From assembly GCA_965220105.1 (NCBI GenBank), contig OZ244811.1, forward strand, positions 2,294,001-2,358,000: a DNA stretch of 64,000 nt, read 5' to 3'. Positions 9,611 through 19,196 of the stretch are shown here, piece by piece. A model generated the notes under the pieces. The model did no database searches, was not told the origin of the DNA, and worked only from the letters and a program-made list of their open reading frames with translations. Position numbers and translations under genes: made by a program. The DNA is from Bin87 sp965220105 (GTDB lineage: Bacteria; Chloroflexota; Dehalococcoidia; Lucifugimonadales; UBA3495). Position 1 is the first letter of the stretch. Each line of letters begins with the position of its first letter.

Positions 9611-9934
9611 CGGCGGCGGCAACCGGCCCGCCACCCTCACCCACCAACCCAACCGAAACGTCCCCCAATCTCGCGCCAGACCGGCCAGCGAGCGTCTCCT
9701 GCTGCGTCCTGTCTCTCACTGGGGGCTACACATGACCGTAGCCAACCGCTCTTCGGCACCAACTTCCAAAATCTACCGGCCAATCGCTCCTCCATGTCCC
9801 ATATCCCCCGTTCCGCCACCGCCATCACCCCGTTCGGTGGATTCGAGCTTACCGAGCGCTTGAGGTTCGGCTGCTTTGTTCTGAGTAGCGAAATCGCCTC
9901 CTAATTTAGAGTATGCTTTTGGGCGAGGAGAATC
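9611..9934. promoter_or_regulatory. Upstream region of the restriction-modification operon
   Basis: No gene is evident in these 324 bases. The last 60 bases become AT-rich before the res start, with possible promoter elements around TTTAGAGTATGCTT (about 9905-9918). GCGAGGAGAATC precedes the res ATG. Confidence 0.3.
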
Positions 9935-12900
9935 ATGGACAATCCCTTCTTTGACCAGCCCATCATTAACTCGCCCTACGACTATCCCTCCCGGCATTGG
10001 GAGTTGGACGCCGAAGGCCAGCCGACGCAGCGCATCATCGAGACCCGCCGCGGCGCCGAGTTCATCACGCCGATTCCAAAGCCACGTCAACGCGGGAGGG
10101 CCCGTGCATCCCAGCGCGAGTTCGTCATGGACGAAGGGGCTGGGATGTCCACCGAAGATCAGCAGTACGACGTCACCGCGGCGGTGAACGAGATTCGACG
10201 GCACGTGGACCAGTGGCGGAAAATCCCGTCGCCCAGCGACTGGGGCGTCACGCCGGAAACTGCTCGATTGCTCCTCCATTGGCGGCAGCACAAATTCAGC
10301 CACTACCGGCCGTTTTTCTGCCAGGTCGAGGCGGCGGAGACCCTGATCTGGTTGACCGAGGTTGCGCCGAGGCTCGGGGCGAACGAACGGCGCATCCTGC
10401 AACGGCTGGAAAACGCCAACAATGAGGCCAACCCGGGGCTGTTGCGGGCGGCGTTGAAACTGGCTACCGGAGCAGGCAAGACCACCGTGATGGCGATGAT
10501 CATCGCCTGGCAGACCATCAACGCTGTGCGGCACCCCAATAGCCGTCGGTTCACCCGCGGTTTCCTGGTGGTCACGCCCGGCCTGACCATCAAGGACCGC
10601 CTGCGGGTATTGCAGCCCAACGACCCCGACAGCTATTACGCCAGCCGGGAATTGGTTCCGAGCGATATGCTCGGCGACCTGCAACGGGCCAAGATCGTCA
10701 TCACCAACTACCACGCCCTCCGGCCCCGGGAACGCGTCGAAATTTCCCGAGGCGGCCGTGACCTGCTCCAAGGGCATGGGGATCCGGTGGTAACCCTGGA
10801 ATCAGCAGGCCAGATGATGCAACGGGTCATGCCGGAGTTGATGGGTCTGCGGAACATCATGGCGCTGAACGACGAAGGGCACCACTGCTACCGGCGCAAA
10901 CCGGGCGATGACGACGAAGGCCGTTTGACCAGGGAGGATCGCCAGGAAGCGGACCGGAACAACGAGGAAGCGCGGGTCTGGATTTCCGGTCTGGAAATGG
11001 TCAAACGGAAGTTGGGCGTCCCGCACGTAGTTGACCTGTCGGCCACCCCATTCTTCCTGCGCGGTTCGGGCTATATGGAGGGAACGCTGTTCCCCTGGAC
11101 CGTCAGCGACTTTTCTCTGATGGACGCCATCGAGTGCGGTATCGTGAAACTGCCGCGTGTTCCCGTCGCCGATAATATCCCGGGCGAGCAGGTTCCAGTG
11201 TTCCGCAACCTTTGGGAACACATCAGCGAAGCCATGCCGAAAGCCGGCCGTGGCAAGAACGCTTACCTTGATCCGCTCGGTTTACCTGTGGAATTGCAAA
11301 CGGCCCTGGAAGCCCTCTACGGACACTACAGAATCACCTTCGAACAGTGGCAGGCATCTGGCGCTACCATCCCTCCCTGCTTCATTGTGGTCTGCAACAA
11401 CACGTCGACCTCCAAGTTGGTCTACGACTACATATCCGGCTTTGAACGGGAGAACGAAAACGGCTCTACAACTCTCTATCCCGGACGCCTGGAGCTTTTC
11501 CGCAACTTCGACGAATCCGGTAATCGCTACTCCATTCCCCGTACCCTGCTGATCGACAGCCACCAACTGGAGTCCGGCGACAAACTTAGCGATGACTTCC
11601 GACGCGCCGCCGAGAAACAGATCGAACGATTCCGCACGGAGCGGCTGCAACGGACCGGCGACCGCGAGTCGGCGGACAACATCACCGACACCGAATTGCT
11701 CAGGGAGGTGATGAACACCGTAGGGAAGGAAGACAGGCTGGGAGAGCAGATCCGCTGCGTAGTGTCAGTATCCATGCTGACCGAGGGGTGGGATGCCAAC
11801 ACCGTTACCCACGTTCTCGGAGTGCGGGCGTTCGGGACCCAGCTACTGTGCGAGCAAGTGGTCGGTCGAGCCCTGCGTCGCCAATCCTACGACCTCAACG
11901 ACGACGGCCTGTTTGACATTGAATATGCCGACGTCCTTGGGATTCCCTTCGACTTCACCGCCCGCCCGGTGGTGGTCAGGCCGGGTCCGCAGCGGCAGAC
12001 GGTTCAGGTACATGCCGTCCGACCAGACCGGGACCACCTGGAGATAACCTTTCCACGGGTCTCCGGCTACCGGGAAGACCCGCCGAAGGAAGACCTCATC
12101 GCCAACTTCACCGACGATTCCCGTTTGCACTTGACACCGGACCTGGTCGGTCCCACGGTCACCCGGAACCAGGGAATCATCGGGGAGGGTGTCGATCTGA
12201 ACTTGGTCCACACCGGCGACTTGCGCACATCCAGCCTGGTGTTGCACCTCACCAAGCGCCTGCTGGAAACGAAGTGGCGCGATCCCAACGAGGATTTGAA
12301 GCTCTACCTGTTCGGCAAGCTGAGGAACGTGGTCAAGCAGTGGCTGGATACCTGCCTGGTCTGCCGGGGCGGGACTTTTCCGGCGCAACTAATGTACCAG
12401 TCATTGGCGGACATGGCCTGCAACCGGATCACCGCCGCCATCACCAACAGCCAGGGTGAGCGGTCCATCAAGGCGCTGCTGGACTCTTACAATCCCACCG
12501 GCTCAACACGCCATGTCAACTTCACCACTTCCAAGACCGGACTCTGGGCCACCGACTCCCGGAAGTGCCACCTGAACCTCGCCGTGCTGGACAGCGATTG
12601 GGAAGCCGAGTTCTGCCGGTCAGTAGAGTCTCACCCTCTGGTGAAATCCTACGTGAAGAACCACAACCTTGGTTTGGAGGTTTCCTACCTCTATGGTTCG
12701 ACACCCCGAACCTACATTCCTGACTTCATCGTTCAGGTGAACGACGGGCGGGACGATCCTCTGAACCTCATCGTAGAAATCAAGGGCTACCGGGGCGAGG
12801 ACGTGCGGGAAAAGAACAACGCGATGGAAGCCTACTGGCTCCCCGGGGTCAACGCACTGGGGCAGTACGGGCGCTGGGCCTTTGCCGAGCTTGCCGACGT

Positions 12901-13105
12901 GTACAACATCGAATCCGGGTTGCAGGCGCTGGTAGCAGACACATTGCGGCAGCAGGGCGGCTCCGACCCTGAGAGTTACGAAGGACTCAGCTTCAAGGAA
13001 ATACTGGTGGCCGGGCCGTCCTTTGACGACCTAGACCTGACACGGTCTCCAGACAGTGGACGCGATGTTTCATTCCTTTATGACGATGCCAGCGAGTCCC
13101 GTTAG
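9935..13105 (+). CDS. Type III-like restriction enzyme, helicase-nuclease (Res) subunit
   Basis: The 1056-residue protein has an SF2 helicase core: Walker A ATGAGKTT near 177, DEGH box (LNDEGHHCY) near 312, SATP motif III near 367 and GRALRR motif VI near 644. A C-terminal PD-(D/E)xK nuclease has PDFIVQ near 927 and VEIKGY near 945. This layout matches BPTD_3080-type restriction endonucleases, relatives of type III Res. It would cut unmodified foreign DNA together with the methylase encoded at 13533-16331. Its stop overlaps the start of the PIN gene by one base. All motifs look intact. Confidence 0.9.
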   Translation: MDNPFFDQPIINSPYDYPSRHWELDAEGQPTQRIIETRRGAEFITPIPKPRQRGRARASQREFVMDEGAGMSTEDQQYDVTAAVNEIRRHVDQWRKIPSPSDWGVTPETARLLLHWRQHKFSHYRPFFCQVEAAETLIWLTEVAPRLGANERRILQRLENANNEANPGLLRAALKLATGAGKTTVMAMIIAWQTINAVRHPNSRRFTRGFLVVTPGLTIKDRLRVLQPNDPDSYYASRELVPSDMLGDLQRAKIVITNYHALRPRERVEISRGGRDLLQGHGDPVVTLESAGQMMQRVMPELMGLRNIMALNDEGHHCYRRKPGDDDEGRLTREDRQEADRNNEEARVWISGLEMVKRKLGVPHVVDLSATPFFLRGSGYMEGTLFPWTVSDFSLMDAIECGIVKLPRVPVADNIPGEQVPVFRNLWEHISEAMPKAGRGKNAYLDPLGLPVELQTALEALYGHYRITFEQWQASGATIPPCFIVVCNNTSTSKLVYDYISGFERENENGSTTLYPGRLELFRNFDESGNRYSIPRTLLIDSHQLESGDKLSDDFRRAAEKQIERFRTERLQRTGDRESADNITDTELLREVMNTVGKEDRLGEQIRCVVSVSMLTEGWDANTVTHVLGVRAFGTQLLCEQVVGRALRRQSYDLNDDGLFDIEYADVLGIPFDFTARPVVVRPGPQRQTVQVHAVRPDRDHLEITFPRVSGYREDPPKEDLIANFTDDSRLHLTPDLVGPTVTRNQGIIGEGVDLNLVHTGDLRTSSLVLHLTKRLLETKWRDPNEDLKLYLFGKLRNVVKQWLDTCLVCRGGTFPAQLMYQSLADMACNRITAAITNSQGERSIKALLDSYNPTGSTRHVNFTTSKTGLWATDSRKCHLNLAVLDSDWEAEFCRSVESHPLVKSYVKNHNLGLEVSYLYGSTPRTYIPDFIVQVNDGRDDPLNLIVEIKGYRGEDVREKNNAMEAYWLPGVNALGQYGRWAFAELADVYNIESGLQALVADTLRQQGGSDPESYEGLSFKEILVAGPSFDDLDLTRSPDSGRDVSFLYDDASESR

Positions 13106-13530
13106 TGTATTTGCTCGACACCAACGTCGTCTCAGAATTACGTAAGCGAGACCGATGCGACGAGAACGTGGCAGCTTGGTACACCGGCGTTTCAGACGAT
13201 GAACTGTTCCTAAGTGTGCTGACGCTGGGCGAGATTCGCAAGGGAATCGAACTGATTCGAGACCGCGACCCGCAGCAATTTGCCGCTTTGGAGCAATGGC
13301 TACAAGACGTCACACGCAGGTATGCCCAAAGAATTTTGCCCATAGATGAAAGAGTTTCCGATGTTTGGGGGCAGTTTTACTACACCCGAAATGTCCCTGT
13401 GGTTGACGGCCTGTTGGCTGCCACCGCTAAAGTGCATAATCTGACCCTGGTGACTCGTAACATTCAGAACGTTCAGGGGTTGGGCGTCAATCTGCTCAAT
13501 CCCTTTTCACCTACGACGGGAGGGAACTAG
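13105..13530 (+). CDS. PIN-domain (VapC-like) ribonuclease inside the restriction operon
   Basis: The 141-residue protein starts with GTG that shares its G with the res stop codon. PIN signatures are complete: LLDTNVVSELRK (first Asp), LTLGEIRKGIE (Glu), and VVDGLLAATAKVHNLTLVTRN (third and fourth acidic positions). VapC toxins are Mg-dependent RNases normally paired with a VapB antitoxin encoded just upstream. No antitoxin gene is present; res and mod lie directly on both sides. It may serve the restriction system as an effector, or be controlled by an antitoxin elsewhere. Confidence 0.88.
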   Translation: MYLLDTNVVSELRKRDRCDENVAAWYTGVSDDELFLSVLTLGEIRKGIELIRDRDPQQFAALEQWLQDVTRRYAQRILPIDERVSDVWGQFYYTRNVPVVDGLLAATAKVHNLTLVTRNIQNVQGLGVNLLNPFSPTTGGN

Positions 13531-13532
13531 CC

Positions 13533-16331
13533 ATGCCCCGACCACGCCGCACCCGCACCGCCGCTGGCAAGCAGGTTGAAGCCCTGCGCCACGAGGAGGA
13601 TACGCGCACCAACATTCCCACCGCCGAGTACCAGTCCATGGTACGCGAGGAGCAGGAAACGCCCCTGCGCAAGGCCTACCAGCGGCGCAACCGCGACCTT
13701 GATCCCCAGCTGGTGTGGCGGGGCAAGGACGAGCAGGACCTGGCCGACCTGGTGGTCAACGTGCCTCCCCTGTACATCCAGGAGAAGGTGCACCCCAAGG
13801 CGCTCATTGAGGACCTGCTGCGCCAGTCCAAAAAGAACCGGGAAGCGGAAGAACACCAGATCGATATGTTCGCCGACTTCAACGGCTTGCCCGAAGGCGC
13901 CGACCGCACCGAGTTCTACCAGCACGACGGCTACTGGCAGAACCGCATGATTCTCGGCGACAGCCTGCAAGTGATGGCCTCCCTGTCCGAGCGCGAGGGA
14001 CTGCAAGGCAAGGTGCAGTGCATCTACATCGACCCGCCCTACGGCATCCGGTTCAACTCCAACTTCCAGTGGTCCACCACCAGCCGCGACGTGCGCGACG
14101 GCAACCGCGACCACATCACCCGCGAGCCGGAGCAGGTCAAGGCCTTCCGCGATACCTGGCGCGACGGCATCCACTCCTACCTCACGTACCTGCGCGACCG
14201 CCTCACCGTGGCCCGCGACCTGCTGGCCGACTCCGGCTCCATCTTCGTCCAGATTGGCGACGAGAACGTCCACCGGGTGCGCGCCGTGATGGATGAGGTG
14301 TTTGGCGAGGACAATTTCGTCAGTATCATCACTCTCCAGAAGACAGGTGGGCTCGTTTCGCATGGGTTGATCAAGACTCTCGATTTTGTTTTGTGGTACG
14401 CGAAGAATCACGATGAAATTAAGCTCCGGCAGCTATACGCACCTCGGGATATCGGAGATACCTCTCTAGAGCGCTACGATACAGTTCATTTTCCTAACGG
14501 CTCATTCCGGAGGATCACTCCTCAAGAACGTCTTTCAGGAGTCCTGCCAGAAGGCGGCAGACGCAGTCGGCATGTCGCTCTTGAATCTGCTAACCCGACA
14601 TTCGAGTTCGAATTCCAAGGCGGGACCTATGTGCAGCGGTGGAAGACTAATCTGGCGGGTCTCCGAAATCTGGCGCGAGCGGGTCGAATATCCTCGACAG
14701 GTAGGCGACTTAACTCGCTGAGATACGTTGGTGACTTCCCTGTAATCCCGGTGACAGATCGTTGGGAATCCATGCAGATTGGAACTGGTTTGACCTATGT
14801 AGTGCAAACTGCTCCTACAGCAATCCAGCGCTGCATCCTGATGACCACTGACCCAGGTGACCTGGCGCTGGACCCGACTTGCGGCTCCGGCACCACCGCT
14901 TACGTGGCCGAGCAGTCGGGGCGGCGGTGGATCACCATCGACACCTCCCGGGTTGCCCTGGCCCTGGCCCGCGCCCGCATCATGGGCGCCCGCTATCCCT
15001 ACTACATCCTGGCCGACAGCAAGGAGGGGCAGCGCAAGGAGGCCGAGGTTTCCCGCCGCGACCCGTCGGAGATGCCCACCTACGGCAACGTCCGCCAGGG
15101 CTTCGTGTACGAGCGCGTGCCGCATATCACCCTGCGGGACATCGCCAACAACGCCGAGATCGACGTTATCTGGGAGACAGCGCAGCGAGAACTGGAACCC
15201 CTGCGGCAAGAGCTGAACCGCAACTTGGGCACGTCGTGGGAGGAATGGGAGATTCCCCGGGAGGCCGATGAGTCTTGGCCGGAGGAAGCCTCTACGCTCC
15301 ACGCCAGTTGGTGGGAGCGACGCATCGCCCGCCAGAAGGAGATCGACGCCTCTATCGCCGCCCACGCCGAGTTCGAGTACCTGTACGACAAGCCCTATGT
15401 GGACAATGGCAAGGTCCGAGTCGCCGGCCCCTTCACCGTGGAGAGCATCTCGCCCCACCGGGTGCTGGGCGTGGACGAGAACGGAGACGTCATCGACGGC
15501 ATCGCCGAGCCCCGCAACGGCTACTCAACGGGCTACGACTTCGGCGAGATCATCCTGGACAACCTGCGACGCTCCGGCGTCCAGCAGGCCCACAAGGAAG
15601 ACCGCATCAACTTCACCTCCCTGATGCCCTGGCCCGGCCGGCTGGTCTGCGCCGAGGGCAAGTATGTCGAGGGCGGCAGCGGCGACGATGACGACACGAT
15701 GGCCGGGCCGGAGAAGCGGGCCGCCATCTTCATCGGCCCGGAGTTCGGCACCGTGTCCCGTCCAGACCTGGTAGAGGCAGCGCGGGAGGCCGCCGAGTGC
15801 GGCTTCGACGTGCTCATCGCCTGCGCCTTCAACTACGACGCCCACACCACCGAGTTCGAGCGGCTGGGAAGGATCCCGGTGCTCAAGGCCCGCATGAACG
15901 CCGACCTGCACATGGCCGGCGAGCTGAAGAACACCGGCAACGGCAATCTGTTCGTCATCTTCGGCGAGCCGGACATCGACATCGTGGCCGCCGAGCACGA
16001 TCGGATCCAGGTGAGAGTCAACGGCGTGGACGTGTTCCATCCCAACACCGGCGAGGTCCGCAGCGACGGGCCCGAGGGCATCGCCTGCTGGTTCATCGAC
16101 ACCGACTACAACCAGGAGAGTTTCTTCGTCCGACACGCCTATTTCCTCGGTGCCAGCGACCCGTACCGCTCGCTCAAAACCACCCTGAAAGCCGAAATCG
16201 ACGCCGACGCCTGGGCCACCCTGAACAGCGACACCTCACGCCCGTTCCCCAAACCGGAAACCGGCCGCATCGCGGTCAAGGTCATCAACCACCTGGGTGA
16301 CGAAGTGATGAAGGTGTTTAGGGTGGGGTAG
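13533..16331 (+). CDS. Site-specific DNA methyltransferase (type III Mod-like, beta class)
   Basis: The 932-residue protein carries the catalytic motif IV as DPPYGIRFN near 167 and the AdoMet-binding motif I as DPTCGSGTTA near 447. Motif IV before motif I is the beta-class order, most often N6-adenine. The target recognition region should lie between them. Residues about 260-440 (DNA 14310-14850) are clearly more AT-rich than the rest, which suggests exchange of the specificity segment. The gene follows the PIN gene by two bases; start ATG after GGGAGGGAACTAGCC. Confidence 0.9.
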   Translation: MPRPRRTRTAAGKQVEALRHEEDTRTNIPTAEYQSMVREEQETPLRKAYQRRNRDLDPQLVWRGKDEQDLADLVVNVPPLYIQEKVHPKALIEDLLRQSKKNREAEEHQIDMFADFNGLPEGADRTEFYQHDGYWQNRMILGDSLQVMASLSEREGLQGKVQCIYIDPPYGIRFNSNFQWSTTSRDVRDGNRDHITREPEQVKAFRDTWRDGIHSYLTYLRDRLTVARDLLADSGSIFVQIGDENVHRVRAVMDEVFGEDNFVSIITLQKTGGLVSHGLIKTLDFVLWYAKNHDEIKLRQLYAPRDIGDTSLERYDTVHFPNGSFRRITPQERLSGVLPEGGRRSRHVALESANPTFEFEFQGGTYVQRWKTNLAGLRNLARAGRISSTGRRLNSLRYVGDFPVIPVTDRWESMQIGTGLTYVVQTAPTAIQRCILMTTDPGDLALDPTCGSGTTAYVAEQSGRRWITIDTSRVALALARARIMGARYPYYILADSKEGQRKEAEVSRRDPSEMPTYGNVRQGFVYERVPHITLRDIANNAEIDVIWETAQRELEPLRQELNRNLGTSWEEWEIPREADESWPEEASTLHASWWERRIARQKEIDASIAAHAEFEYLYDKPYVDNGKVRVAGPFTVESISPHRVLGVDENGDVIDGIAEPRNGYSTGYDFGEIILDNLRRSGVQQAHKEDRINFTSLMPWPGRLVCAEGKYVEGGSGDDDDTMAGPEKRAAIFIGPEFGTVSRPDLVEAAREAAECGFDVLIACAFNYDAHTTEFERLGRIPVLKARMNADLHMAGELKNTGNGNLFVIFGEPDIDIVAAEHDRIQVRVNGVDVFHPNTGEVRSDGPEGIACWFIDTDYNQESFFVRHAYFLGASDPYRSLKTTLKAEIDADAWATLNSDTSRPFPKPETGRIAVKVINHLGDEVMKVFRVG

Positions 16332-16360
16332 TTCCCAGCTTACCTACGCAGTCGAACCGT

Positions 16361-17250
16361 TTAGAAAGTGTTTAAAAAGGGTCTGGGAAATAGCAGGCAA
16401 TGTAGCAGGGCAGGCTATAGACTTGGGGCATGAGCCGAGCAGTTTATTCCACGGATTTGACGGAGGCCGAGTGGCGGATTCTGGAACCCCTGGTTCCGCC
16501 GGTGAAGCCGGGTGGCCGGCCCGCCAAGTACTCCCGCCGGGAGGTGGTGAATGCCATCCGGTACGTGCTGCGCACCGGTTGTGCATGGCGTCTGTTGCCT
16601 CACGACCTGCCGCCCTGGCAATCGGTCTACCACTACTTTTGGGTTTGGCGGCGAGATGGGACCTGGCCGGGGATTCACGATGCCCTGCTCCCCACGATGC
16701 CCTGCTCCCCACGATGCGGCGGTTCCTGGGCCGCCAGCCCAGCCCCAGCGGGGCCATCATCGACCGCCAGTCGGTGCAGACCACGGAAAAAGGGGCCTCG
16801 GGGGTACGACGCGGGCAAGAAGGTGAAAGGCCGCAAACGGCACATTGTGGTGGATACCCAGGGACTGCTGTTGGCGGTGGCGGTGCACCCAGCCGACATG
16901 CAAGACCGGGATGGGGCCAAGCTGGTCATTAGCAAGCTGACCGGAAGGTTTCCCCGGTTGAGCTTGATCTGGGCGGATGGCGGCTACGCCGGAAAGTTGA
17001 TCGAGTGGGTGGCGACACTGACGGGTTGGACTCTGGAGATAGTGAGGCGTCCCGGGAACAGCCACCGCTTTGAGGTGTTGCCCCGACGCTGGGTGGTGGA
17101 GCGCACTTTCGCCTGGCTGGGCCGGCACCGGAGATTGAGCAAAGATTATGAAGCACTGCCGGAAACCACCGAAGCCTGGGTCTACACGGCTATGACCGGA
17201 CTCATGCTCCGCCGCTTGGCACGCCCCACAGCTTTTTAAACACGCTCTAA
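16361..17250 (+). mobile_element. IS5-family insertion sequence A
   Basis: The ends TTAGAAAGTGTTTAAAAAGG (16361-16380) and GCTTTTTAAACACGCTCTAA (17231-17250) form imperfect inverted repeats. The element abuts a second IS5-family element at 17251 without a gap. No identical target duplication is visible. Confidence 0.75.
16430..17239 (+). pseudogene. IS5-family transposase with a frame-scrambled core (open but probably inactive)
   Basis: The 269-residue frame is open from ATG to stop. However, residues about 91-125 are read out of frame. A 17-base perfect tandem duplication (16681-16697 and 16698-16714) shifts the frame, and one extra G near 16795 shifts it back. The segment lost contains GAIIDRQSVQTTEKG, including the first catalytic Asp. 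Both flanks are normal: LTEAEWRILEPLVPP before and YDAGKKVKGRKRHIVVDT, IWADGGYAGKL, RRWVVERTFAWLGRHRRL after. A gene caller would miss that it is a pseudogene. Confidence 0.85.
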
Positions 17251-18144
17251 GAGAGTGTGTGACAATGGGGGAAACCTGCACGGCGGGTTCTTGGGGTGAG
17301 CATGGGATGGTGGTTACGCTGGGAGAATGAGCAGAAAACCTTATCCCAGCGATTTGACTGATGCCCAGTGGGAGGAACTGGCTCCCCTGTTGCCGCCCGA
17401 CACCACCAGAGGCCATCCCAGAACCACGGACCTGCGGGAGGTGGTCAACGGCATTCTCTACGTGCTGCGCGGCGGCATACCCTGGCGGCTGCTGCCCCAC
17501 GACCTGCCACCGTGGGGAACCGTTTGGTGGTACTTTCGGAAGTGGCGGGATGACGGGACTTGGGAGCGGGTTGGGGAAGCCTTGCGGACCCGGGTTCGGG
17601 AAGCGGCGGGCCGAGAGGCCACGCCCAGCGCGGCCATCATCGACAGCCAGTCGGTGAAGACCACTGAAAAGGGGGCCTCGGGGCTACGACGCAGGCAAAC
17701 GGGTAACCGGACGCAAGGGCACATCGTAGTAGACACCTTGTAGTAGACACCTTGGGCTTGCTATTGGCGGTGGTGGTTCATGCCGCTAGCATTCCGGACC
17801 GGGACGGCGCCAAGTTGGTGTTGGCCAAGCTGTTGGGCCGGTTTCCCAGATTGCGGGTGATTTGGGCGGATGCTGGTTACGCGGGCCGGTTGGTGTCGTG
17901 GGCTTGGGCCACCGGCGGCTGGCTGCTCACCGTGGTGCGGCGGAAGCCGGACCTCCACCATTTCGAGGTCCTGCCCCGCCGGTGGGTGGTGGAGCGCACC
18001 CTGGCCTGGTTGAGCCGCTGCCGTCGGTTGAGCAAAGACTATGAGGAACGCACGGAGAGCAGCGAAGCTTGGGTGCATATCGCCATGGTCAACCTGATGC
18101 TCAAACGGCTCCAGCCTTCCTAAATCTATTTGTCACACACCCTC
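17251..18144 (+). mobile_element. IS5-family insertion sequence B
   Basis: The ends GAGAGTGTGTGACAA (17251-17265) and, inverted with one mismatch, TTGTCACACACCCTC (18130-18144) match. It sits directly against element A on the left and three bases from an IS701-like remnant on the right. Confidence 0.7.
17327..18123 (+). pseudogene. IS5-family transposase broken by a 14-base tandem duplication
   Basis: The first part (17327-17743) has DLTDAQWEELAPLLPP and AAIIDSQSVKTTEKG with the first catalytic Asp. TAGTAGACACCTTG is repeated (17727-17740 and 17741-17754), which introduces a stop and a frameshift. The second part (17752-18123) continues as GLLLAVVVHAAS, IWADAGYAGRL and RRWVVERTLAWLSRCRRLSKDY. 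Near 17688-17718 an extra G and a later missing base scramble about ten residues that should read GYDAGKRVTGRKRH. Confidence 0.85.
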
Positions 18145-18169
18145 TCAGCTGGACTTTGTACAAAATTTA

Positions 18170-18976
18170 GGTTCTGTTGACATTTGATTATAATGGCCGT
18201 ATGTCAAACATCAGATTATCACCAGAACAGTGGGCTAGGATTCTCGATTTCTTGCGTGGCTGCACCGGCTTGTACGTTGGACAGGAAGCGGATTGCCGGC
18301 GTTTTGTCGAGGCCGTCTTATGGATTAATCGCTCTGGGGCCCAGTGGCGACTGCTGCCGGCCGAATACGGGAACTGGAACACCGTCTACAAACGATTCGC
18401 CCGTTGGACTGACCAAGGGGTCTGGGCACAAATGCATCAACATTGCTCCGGCGATGCGGATCTGGAATACCTGATCATCGACAGCACGGTGGTTCGGGCG
18501 CACCCTTGCGCGGCGGGAGCTCCCCCAAAAAGGGTGGCCAGGCTGCCCAGGCCCTGGGCCGGAGCCGCGGCGGGTTCAGCGCCAAGATTCACGTGAGCGT
18601 GGACGGCTTGGGCAACCCCTTGCGATTCATCCTGACCGGCGGGCAACAGCACGACATCACCCAGGCGGAGGAGTTAATCGCCGGTTATGCTGGCGAGCAC
18701 GTACTGGCCGACAAAGGGTACGATGCCCAGGAGTTTCGCCAGCACATCCTGGAACTGGGTATGATGCCGGTCATTCCGCCCCGCTCGAACCGCAAGGAAC
18801 CCGCCGACTATGACCGGCATCTGTACCGGGAGCGTCATCTGGTCGAATGCTTCATCAACAAGATCAAGCACTATCGCCGGATCTTCTCCCGGTTTGAGAA
18901 GCTGGACACCAGATACTTGGGCTTCCTGCATTTCACCGCCGCTCTCATCTGGCTACGGTGAAATGTCAACAGAACC
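18170..18976 (+). mobile_element. IS5-family (IS427-type) insertion sequence, copy 1
   Basis: The terminal inverted repeats GGTTCTGTTGACATTT are perfect and each end is flanked by TA (18168-18169 and 18977-18978). The 807-bp element is nearly identical to copy 2 at 46498-47316, so it moved recently. Confidence 0.9.
18201..18961 (+). CDS. IS427-type transposase made by -1 frameshifting (OrfA/OrfAB)
   Basis: The first frame (ATG 18201, stop 18596) reads SPEQWARILDFLRG and LIIDSTVVRAHPCAAGAP (first catalytic Asp). The second continues with GRSRGGFSAKIHVSVDGLGN, HVLADKGYDAQEF and HLVECFINKIKHYRRIFSRFEK. They overlap at C CCA AAA near 18522-18530, a canonical X XXY YYZ slippery heptamer; a -1 slip gives APPKKGGQAAQALGRSRGG. 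Both copies in the window keep this site, which supports programmed frameshifting rather than decay. Confidence 0.85.
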
Positions 18977-18977
18977 T

Positions 18978-19127
18978 AGTACTACAGTCGCACTTGATTT
19001 CCTGAGGCAGGAGTCAGGCTTGATAACCTCAGCATCCAGCTACGGGCACTGTCTTTTCGCCTAACGAAATAGGACAAAATCTACGGTCGAAATAACCGAG
19101 TCAGTTTAAGTGCGACTGTAGTACTAG
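18978..19127. mobile_element. MITE-like element, 150 bp
   Basis: AGTACTACAGTCGCACTT and its exact complement form the ends; the match extends to 20 bp if the neighbouring CT/AG bases are counted (18976-18995 and 19108-19127). No gene lies inside. TA dinucleotides stand at both ends, as for IS630- or IS427-mobilised MITEs. It touches the TA next to IS427-type copy 1, so one of the two inserted beside the other. Confidence 0.65.
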
Positions 19128-19196
19128 ATACATGGCCGAATCGGCGCACTTCGTGCTGTGGCTGGCCTACTGAAATATTCCACTGTCGGGGTTGAA

